NCBI GenBank assembly: GCA_964035545.1
Contig: OZ037765.1
Location: forward strand, 13,698,698-13,758,697
DNA length: 60,000 bases
Direction: 5' to 3'
Origin: Bugula neritina
Taxonomy: Eukaryota; Bryozoa; Gymnolaemata; Cheilostomatida; Bugulidae
The notes beneath the pieces are model-generated. The model was not told the origin of the DNA and did no database searches. It saw only the letters and a program-made list of their open reading frames with translations. Of the stretch, positions 51,800 through 60,000 are shown in pieces. The first letter of the stretch is position 1, and each line of letters begins with the position of its first letter. Made by a program: the position numbers and the translations under genes.

Positions 51800-52691
51800 T
51801 TCTTATTTTTAGCAATAGCATCATACAAAACTATAGGGTTGTTTCCTCTCTCAATTCCATGCTAGCATCAATTGAAAGAATTTAAAGGGCTTCTTGTGTT
51901 GAGCCAAAATAAGGTGCTTAAGAAAAGATGTGCCAATGCTCTTCAATATCTGTGGAGGGATTTTGCCAGTTATCATATTGAAAACAAGTTTATGAAAGTC
52001 AATGTATTACTGTAAACTGTAAAATATTTTATAAACAAGCTAGTTTTAATTGAAAGAGCTAAAAAATGTTTGTGTTATACAGTTTAAAGGCTTCTGAAAT
52101 GGTCTTTATTGTCAAAGTCCTGTAAAGCATTGCAGCCCATTTTTCCAAATTTGGCCACATCTGGCTTAAATTCACTATTTATATATTTTGTGAGAGATTT
52201 TCTATCTTAAACAGTCTTTTCCAAAAGGGTTTAGCTTGCCATCTCTCTATAACCAGCAATTTAGGGTAGGTAAATAAGTTGCCCATGTAGGCCCCTCTAT
52301 TACTCAAATAAAGTGTACCAACTGCCAGTAATCAATGATGGTAAATGTTCTTAATCATTAATTTAAATCACTTTGTTGTTTAAATAGTGTCAATTTTTCC
52401 AAATTAAATTTGATGCAAGCTTTGAATTAAAATATATTAAAAAGGTGTGTAATTGCTTGAAAGCAAAAATGCAAGTTTTCACTATTTTAAAGGTAGAAGT
52501 TATCACCTTTTATATGCCAATTGTTTATTATTTATACAATTGTATTATGTAAATTTACAGTAGCAATATTATTGATTGAGCAAACTAGCCTCGTTCTGCA
52601 TTATATAGCAGAAAATTATTTAAATATAACTAAAGTGTATGCTAAAGTTGCCACATGTAGTCAACAAAAATATAGCTGTATAAGCTCGAGG
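51800..52691. other. Intergenic; nothing recognised
   Basis: AT-rich spacer between the FRRS1-like 3' end and the hAT element. No supported coding or repeat. Confidence 0.5.
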
Positions 52692-53212
52692 GTGTAATGC
52701 AGTGGTTCCCAACCTGAGGGGAATTTGGACATTTTAGGAGGGAATTTGGATTTTAAAAAATGCATGCAATTTGTTGATGGTTTTTGAGCTCTTGCAAGTT
52801 ACATGTATATGCATGTCTATAAATCTTCATCTTAGTTCATCTGTTTAACTAAACCATATTCTGCAATCTCAGTTTATTTCTACATGAATGTGTGTTTATT
52901 AATTACTCTACCCTAACTGTTCTCTGTGTTACTTCGAATGAAAGTCAAAAATATGCAAAAAATAACAGGCCAACTTTTAGCAGCCATGCACGTCAATTTC
53001 TATGAACTGTATACTACATACCTAGTGAATATATTTGCTACACTAAATAATCTGAACCTAAAAATGCAGGAGTGCAATCATCATATCATTGCCTTTCATA
53101 GCAGCGGCAACTTTTTAAGGTTACACTAAAGTGGTGTCATTTCTATCAAAAGCATGGTGTCTTTCCCTACACTCAATGAACTTTGATAGAAGAAGAACCT
53201 ATTCCGATTTTA

Positions 53213-53402
53213 GGTAAAAATAATGGCACAGGTAAAAATCGCACACTGGTGTTAAATTTTCCCAAACCCAAACCTCCAAACCCCTCATCCTCTAACCCCC
53301 AACTCAAATCTACTATGTTAATATTTAAAATGTGCCAATTTTACTTAATTTTCCATTTGTGCCATTATTACCTGTGTCATTTTTACCTGTGCCATTTTTA
53401 CC
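53213..53402. mobile_element. Small unfamiliar element, copy A (190 bp), nested in the hAT element
   Basis: It runs from GGTAAAAATAATGGCACAGG to GTGCCATTTTTACC. The ends are inverted repeats built of a GGCACAGGTAAAAAT unit repeated two to three times per end. The interior is C-rich on this strand (CCCAAACCCAAACCTCC). Related bases CCTRTTCCRGAT stand on both sides and may be a decayed target duplication. Too short to encode a protein. Confidence 0.65.
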
Positions 53403-53667
53403 AGACACCACCTGTTCCAGATCATTTTTCAAAAAAACTTTTAGGCATCTCTCTGAACTTTTAATGGAGTTTTAAGGGTATTTTTTTGAGCTACCTCCCA
53501 AAAAGAAAGAGCTAGATTCTTAATTTGACATGTGATCCATTGCAACGCTTTGTTGAAAAGTTTTCAGAGGAGTTACAGGAGGATTTTATTGAGCTGGTTC
53601 ACAATTCAGCAATGAAGAGTAATTTGAAATTTTCTCCAGTTGATGTGTTGTGGGTAGTGCCCAGTAG

Positions 53668-53892
53668 AAATGGCACAGGTAATAATGACACAAATGGAAA
53701 AGTAAGTAAAAATGGCACATGTTTTCAATATCGGGGTGGGAGTTTGGAGTTTGAAAGAGGGGTTTGGGGGGAGGATTTTGGGTTTGTACTTGGGGTTCTG
53801 GAGTTAGGGGGTGGGGGTTTGGGTTCAAGAGTTGGGGATTTGATGTGGAGGGTTTGGGGTTTGAGTTTAAAAAAATTTAACATCAGTGTGCC
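53668..53892. mobile_element. Small unfamiliar element, copy B (225 bp), opposite orientation
   Basis: It begins AAATGGCACAGGTAATAATGACAC, one end type of copy A, and ends AAATTTAACATCAGTGTGCC, the complement of the start region of copy A. The interior is G-rich (GGGGTGGGAGTTTGG, GGGTTTGTACTTGGGG). It interrupts the transposase remnant after WVVPSR. Confidence 0.65.
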
Positions 53893-54343
53893 AAATAATT
53901 GTGGGTTTCAACAAGCAAACTCTTTCCGCACATAACTGACAAAACAGAGTTTTGGTGCCGTCCAGCACCACCTATCCGTGTCAGGTAGGATTCTCATCTC
54001 AAAGAGAAAATAAACTGCCTTAACCTGCAGAGTGACTTAAGATGGGCCTGGCCAAACACAGAGCCAGGCTTAAGCAAGCTGGTACAAAAGTATTAAATAA
54101 AGCCATAACATTATTAATTGAACTGCTCTGTGTTTGATAACATAAAAATAACGATAATATTACTATTATGATAATTATATTATATGCAAATATAATAGAA
54201 CAAAATATATTGCATTGTATCATATATTCTCATTCAGTACGTCATAAAATATTTTTGCTCTTCAAAAAGGGGGGGGAATTAATAGTCAACATTTATAAAA
54301 GGGGGGAATAATATGAAAAAGGTTGGGAACCACTGGTGTAATG

Positions 54344-54880
54344 GAAGAGTTCAGTTGGAGTTGTTTTACATTGTCCTTGTGAAGGCAGAGTTCCAGAAAA
54401 TCAGCCATTTTAAGATTCCATGGAATTTGTTACTATAACATAATAATAATAATAATAATATGTCATTAGGTTGGAATTTTTAAAGCTAGTTTTTGTAAAA
54501 TAAACTACGGGCAAGTTTTGCGGATATTTATATTCGCTATAGGAGTTGCGTGTTCAAACTAGATACCCGTACTTCTTCGTTCTGAAACGGTCTCGCTTGA
54601 TAGTTGCCTAAAAATTTTGTTAGAATCGTTCACTCATATTAAATTCAACGAGACGTTCTTATAGGAAAAGGGTACCAAAACAAGGTTACGGGTGAAAAGA
54701 AATGCCATTTTTCGCTATCTTTCGTACACAACTACGATGAAAACTGTCATGGCTGCTGTAGGATAGTATTTCCTCTAAATATTGACAAAATATTTATTTT
54801 ACCATCATTAGAAGTTGTTAAGTTAAAGCATAAAGCTGTGATTGTACCAGAATTTACGGAATAAAATCTTACACATGCCC
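54344..54880 (+). promoter_or_regulatory. Upstream region of the WAC homologue
   Basis: About 540 bases between the hAT element and the WAC start codon. An (AAT)n run is at 54441-54461, and CG dinucleotides are more frequent at 54530-54720 than in the flanks. It must hold promoter and 5' UTR if the start exon is contiguous. No TATA box stands out. Confidence 0.4.
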
Positions 54881-57800
54881 ATGGTAATGCATGCAAGAAA
54901 ACTCCCTCGCCTCAACGACGGGTAATATGGAATTTAATATTTTTCTTTTACTTTTACTTTTAGTTTTACTTTTACTTTTAGTAATAGTTGGACCTAGAAT
55001 TAATGTTATGTTGCAGTTATACTAATACTTTGTAAGTTATAAGATCAAGTTTAGGTTAAGCTTAATATTACAATAATAATGATAACAATTTTAGTTTGCA
55101 ATAATAATAATATGAGTAACTAATGTTATTACTATTAGTATTACTATTAGTATTACTATTACTAGAATAAATTTAAGCGAATGAAATATCAATATGAATA
55201 TGAAAATAAAATTAAAGTTTAAATGTTTAACTTTTTTAATTTTAAATTTATTAAATACTAAATAGTAAATAAAATACTATTAGTGTTAGCATTACTATAG
55301 TATTACTATTAATAACTTGAAGCTCAGTGATAAACTTTAGGCATAAGAACAAAATTAAATAAAAAAGATAAATCTAAGTTAAGCTTAAGGAGTGTGGAAT
55401 TACACTGTAATAAAGTGAAAATTGGCTTACTATGATTTAAGGCTAGCAGTTGTAAACATCGAGTAACAATAATGGCTTAAATGCAGCTTTCAAGTTTGAC
55501 ATTTCAAGTTGGAACACCAATTTTGTTATTATGGCAATGACAAGTTGCAGCTTAATATAATTAATTCAAATATATTTTTCCTTATTTGACTCCAGTTGTT
55601 GAATATTTATGGCCATTCTTTGATTTCAAATATAATTTAGTGATATTATGCTATTTGATAAAAATTAGAACTGGTCACCTTGGTGGGTCTTTGCTTGATA
55701 CCAAGTTCTACCAGACTTCTCCATCGCACTCGATCTTCAGCATCTGCACTATCTAGATCAAGCCATCTAAGGTCTGAGTTTATTGTATCTACCCCTAGGT
55801 CGAACACCTTCAATTGTCATCTCTGACACTCTCCGGATGTCATCCTCACTTTCTCTCCTTCTAACATGCCCATACCACTGCATTCGTCTCTTTCTCATCA
55901 GGTCTTTAATCGGCATCACTCTGGCTTCTGCTGTTATTTCCTCATTTGACTTATGATCCTCTAAACTGACATTCAAGCAGTATCGTAGCATGCGCATCTC
56001 ACATGATGACATCTTATCCGCCAGAGATTTAGAGTTAGAACTGGTTGTTGTAAATTTTCCAATTTTATAATATGCTTCTGCTCTCTCTGTGCTCTGTGGC
56101 ATTCTATCTGTTATATTAGTAGCAAGCTGTAAATAACAAATACACAAATACCTAAGGTTTCCATGTAACACCAAGGGTTTAAATATAACACAATCAGATG
56201 CGTGTGATGACTATTAGATTTATAATATGTTTTTTCTATATAGCAGATTTGTCAAATGAAAGACAAATTTATGGAATTAAAGTTCAGGAATCCTCATCAT
56301 CTTTATATATACATTATCAATAAATTTACGGAATAAATTGTGCTACATGCATTACTATACCTGTCAAAGCAGCAATTTGTCTGTGCCATATGTATACTAG
56401 ATAACTTTTTCACATTTTTCTTCAAGTAATTTATTTAACCTCATATTCTTTTGAGATGAAAATCTTATTATGTACAGAGTTTATGCGTGATTTGATGTTT
56501 ACACCGAGGTTGCTTCTTATTTTGTAGATATTTTGATCGCCATGACTATCAAGAGGTATGTTTGCTGTTTTTTACACACACTTGCAGCTGATCAAAAGTT
56601 TAGACTATTCATATAATAAGCATTAATTTGACATCTCTTTCATACATTAAAATAATAATGTGATGTATATTATATCAATGTTAATAACTAGTATTGGTTG
56701 TCAATGAAAAGATGTTTTGCTATAAACAGCATTTCAAGTGCTTATTTTAAACTCCTCAATAATTAATGATAGCACCTGGAGTGCTTGTTATGTTACCCAA
56801 ATCAAGTAATATTATTCAAGAATTGATATTCTGTACTTACAAAGTCAACAATTCTTCCAGCTATACATAGCACCCTGCTGACTCTTGCCACTATTACGTT
56901 CTATCTCATTTGATAGAAACAAAACAAAAAAGTAGCAATTACAGAAAAATATTAGCATTTACAGTCACATAGTGTGATAAATTTCAAGTAATTGTAAACT
57001 ATTTTACTAACAAGTATACAATCTTGCTGGTGAAACTGTTCTATTCTTTCTAAATAAACTCTAACTTTTAGCTTGTCAGTTATTTGGTTGCCATACAATT
57101 GCCTCTTCTCTGAATTTAGTGTAAGTTATGCTGTAAGATTGTAAGTTTAAGTTATGTCTTTTATGTTCCTTCATTTTCTCCAATTTTATGTCTGAATTTC
57201 ATTAAATTAATTTGCAATAACCATTTTCATGGTATAGGACAAGAATGAACGGTTTCAAGGGCGAGTCAATAGCTATGATAAAGTTGCACATGTTCGCCGA
57301 GCCCGGGATGAATATGGTGTAGTAAATGATAATATGAGATATAACCATAAACTCCCGTATAATGACAGAGTGAGAACTGATCGAGAGCGACATAAATGTA
57401 AGAAATTTATTTTCCAATCACTCAACTTATTGAATTTTTTCAGACTTGTCTTTGTTGTAAATTATTATATTCATGTTGTGATTATCATAATTTGTCAATG
57501 CTGTTTCAGGTAGCAAAGAGAAAGATAGGTACCCAAGAGAGGAGTACCGTAACTCTGTGGACAGATACCAAGTTTGTTCTGGGACTGCTAATAATAACCA
57601 TAGAAATAGTAATTCAAGTTCTGACACTCCTGGAGAGTTTAGTCTCGCAGAGAATAAGGAATATAGCCGTATAAGTGATGATCACAAATCTGTGACTGTC
57701 TCTACAGCGACTTCTAAGAAATCACAGTCCAACCAAACTAAAGAGCAGGTAGTTTTACAAGATTTTCTTAATACTACACAATATATGAATTTACTGGTAA

Positions 57801-60000
57801 TTTACTGGTAAATTTTGAGCTAAAAGTTTCTTTATAGAGATTTTGGTTATGGTGATGAGTTTATTAATCAAGCATTTCATGCAATTAGATGCTTAAGTAT
57901 GTTTATAGAAAATGTCACCAGCCAAACTGCAATGTGTGCTCCGATGTATTCATATGTGTTTCTCTGAGTGTGTAAAGCTGACTGGTCATGTGGTGTTGTA
58001 ATGTGAATGGGTCCTAGACAGGTTGTTCTTGTGTTTTCAGTCACAGAAAGTGGCACTGCGAGTTTGTGGAGATTGGTCAGAGCATGTTAGCTCTTCTGGT
58101 AAGAAGTATTTTTATAACTGCAAGACAGAAATATCCCAATGGGTAAAACCAAAGGAGTGGAAGAATTCTGACGAGCAGTAAGAGTCTTATCCTAATTTAT
58201 TTCAAACTTTTCCTGCACAATTCATGCCAGTATTACTCATACTACAACCTTTATTTTGCTCTCCTATGTTTCATAGGTCAGAGCTCTTCAACCCTTTCTA
58301 TTCATCACAGGACTATCTTTGCTACATCATTATTGTATTATTGCTAAGACTTTGGTCATTAGTTTAAATATTAACTCAAACTGCTTTCTACTTTGAAGTT
58401 GCCCTTCCAAAATTTTTTTTCTTGTGTCAGGACACCAATTATTATTACTGCTGCTCATGCAAGGAGATACAACTATTTTAAATAAATAATTGTATGCCCT
58501 TGACACAAATATTGTGACTGATTTGCCTGAAACTTAGTTTCACCAAACCACTGTTCCTCAATTTTGAATCTCATGTTTTTTCCAGAAATACTGTTGATAA
58601 TGTATAGTTGATTCTTCTCAAATAACTAATTGTTTGAGAGAGTTTTTGACTTTCAGTCAATGTATGAAACTTGATTCTAAATTCTGAATATGCAGAATGC
58701 GCTAAACACTGTTATGTGTTATTTTAGAGTTAAACAGGCAAATGTTAGAGTGGTGTCCTCATCAGCTAATAGCTCAAAAGCTAATAGAGGTGAGTACTTT
58801 ATCTCTTCTATAAGTCCAGCTGTTTACAATCTGTGAAGATGACCTGTTTGGGTGTATGTTAAGAGCTTAGCACCTACAAGGTGTTGTAGCCTTTGTAGTT
58901 ACTCTCCCCTGCATTTTTCTCAGTTCCAAGTCTCATTAATTTATTTAGTTTTTTTTCTTACTCCTGTTGGCTTCACTTTAATACTATCTCAGCGGTTTGA
59001 TGATTATCCTATAGATATTTTGAACAATGACTAGTTTTTAATGTTTTGTGTGTAATGTTCTCAATATATAGCTAGTGTTGGTTGTCCATTTTGAGGAAGC
59101 TCTATATCTGGGGTTTGATAATGTTATTTAATACACTTCTTTTAATCTTTTTATCCAACGATAATTTGTTTTTATTGTGGAATTACTTTACACAAGATAT
59201 GCTTTATAAATGTGTATATGCTGTTTTTTTATTCCTGAGTAGATTCAGCAGAGCGAAATGGAGCCATTAACAGATCTGTATCTGTAGACTCTCTCGAATC
59301 AAAAACCAACCACAACAAAGCTAACTCCAGCAACAGCCTGGATTCTTATTCTACTACAAACACTAGCAGCAGTGACTTAGGGGGCCTAGACAAAACGGAC
59401 AAACTCTACTCGGATAGTTATACATGCAGTCAGGGTGGAGTAAATATGTCTTCAAGTGACAAGTCTAAAAGTAGTAGAGAGAGCAATGGTACACATGCTC
59501 ATCATTTACATGATGTGCATTCTTCGTTCACTTCTCCGGCACTATCTTCTTCTTCCAGAGGGACCGCTAGTCCGTCAGCAGTTGCTAGCAAGACTGCTAA
59601 ATATGGTGAGAAGAAGCTGCCCAATGGGAACACTGGTAGGTTCTCTATAATTGCATTATCTTCCTGTGCAAATAGTTCAATTAACTTTTTTCTTAATGAT
59701 CTGTCTAATAACAAAAGTACCCAAAACTGTTTCTATTGCTTAGTTAAAAAGTTGATTTCTTTTTCAAAAACAATTGTGATTGCTGTGTTACCTGCTAAGA
59801 ATCAATTTTTATTACTTGCTTAACTTTAAAACAGCTGCCAATTTCAATTTTCTGATCACCTGAAAAAGAATAGAGTATGTGTGTCAAGTTGCTATAAGCA
59901 AGTAGAGTTTACTTGACTTATATTATTAGAAAGGTTCTTAGCTAAGCTGTATTACTTTTGCATGTTTCAGGTGACAGTTTGCGCATCAAAGTTATTTGCT
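54881..60000 (+). CDS. WAC: WAC homologue (WW domain-containing adaptor), 5' part
   Basis: Exons: 54881-54921, 56528-56555, 57238-57397, 57510-57748, 58041-58177, 58728-58789, 59243-59635 and 59971 onward past the window end. All are GT-AG with matching phases. The start exon reads [14 protein letters not shown], close to the vertebrate WAC start MVMYARKQQRLSDG, which fixes the ATG. The WW domain is in the fifth exon: [20 protein letters not shown] then [10 protein letters not shown], with both signature Trp and the Pro. Before and after it the protein is Ser/Asn/Lys-rich and probably disordered. WAC in animals is a nuclear adaptor acting with RNF20/40 in H2B ubiquitination and in autophagy control. 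The C-terminal coiled coil lies beyond the window. The second exon is only 28 bases. Confidence 0.92.
55060..55170. repeat. TAATA/ATTAGTATTAC simple-repeat cluster 3
   Basis: It contains ATTACTATTAGTATTACTAT and is followed at about 55187 by AATATCAATATGAATATGA, the same companion sequence as in cluster 2. It lies in WAC intron 1. Confidence 0.75.
55680..56115 (-). mobile_element. LINE 3' end, antisense in WAC intron 1
   Basis: The minus-strand ORF includes [60 protein letters not shown] and [10 protein letters not shown]. It continues after a frame change with [20 protein letters not shown] and [10 protein letters not shown]. This is the common C-terminus of an RTE/CR1-like LINE reverse transcriptase. 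Only the tail is present, as is typical of 5'-truncated insertion. Confidence 0.85.

Larger units (their letters stand above)
52700..54335 (+). mobile_element. 1.64-kb internally deleted hAT element with perfect 8-bp target duplication
   Basis: Ends are CAGTGGTTCCCAACCT at 52700 and its complement at 54320-54335, flanked by GTGTAATG at 52692-52699 and 54336-54343. Internal plus-strand remnants of the transposase match the copy at 9494-11035: LLAAMHVNFYELYTTYLVNI near 52970-53030, QRFVEKFSEELQEDFIELVH near 53545-53600 and VPSSTTYPCQVGFSS near 53955-54000. The N-terminal half is missing. Two small elements are nested inside. Confidence 0.92.

Overview
The window is AT-rich, intron-rich nuclear DNA of an invertebrate animal. 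The evidence is GT-AG introns (one GC-AG), metazoan gene families, a tRNA-derived SINE, and many decayed DNA transposons and LINEs. I cannot name the species. No prokaryotic features such as operons, rRNA or CRISPR arrays were seen.

Five host genes can be assembled exon by exon with consistent splice phases. (1) 3352-17133 (+): the 3' part of an EF-hand gene resembling EFCAB11. (2) 25059-32635 (+): most of a cyclic-nucleotide-gated channel, beta-type by its S1-S6 and CNBD residues. (3) 33791-35375 (-): a two-exon mitochondrial ribosomal protein uS12m (MRPS12), convergent with the channel gene. (4) 42026-51169 (+): a complete 13-exon Reeler-DOMON-cytochrome b561 membrane protein (FRRS1-like, 675 aa). 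(5) 54881 to the window end (+): the 5' part of a WAC homologue (WW domain adaptor) with a conserved start exon and a 28-base microexon. The genes look functionally unrelated; this is ordinary genomic neighbourhood, not an operon or pathway cluster.

The rest is mostly mobile DNA. At 134-1689 lies the 5' end of a Ty3/gypsy-like LTR element. The 12.6-kb last-but-one intron of the EFCAB11-like gene holds a nest of hAT, mariner, pogo-type, second hAT, gypsy gag and LINE remnants, all antisense to the gene. At 20233-24417 is an ISL2EU-type DNA transposon with unusually long (about 1.08 kb) and nearly identical inverted arms around a dead transposase. Around MRPS12 a tRNA-derived SINE family is present several times. 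Two SINE copies were later split by different MITEs, one with a TTA target duplication and one with an 8-bp hAT-type duplication. LINE pieces and degenerate TAATAC/TAATAG repeats fill 39.1-41.9 kb. Between the FRRS1-like and WAC genes sits a 1.64-kb hAT copy with a perfect 8-bp target duplication. It carries two oppositely oriented copies of a small unfamiliar element.

The observations most worth following are the long-armed ISL2EU fold-back, the small element sharing a 20-base core with those arms, the nested SINE/MITE history, and the atypical pore sequence of the channel.
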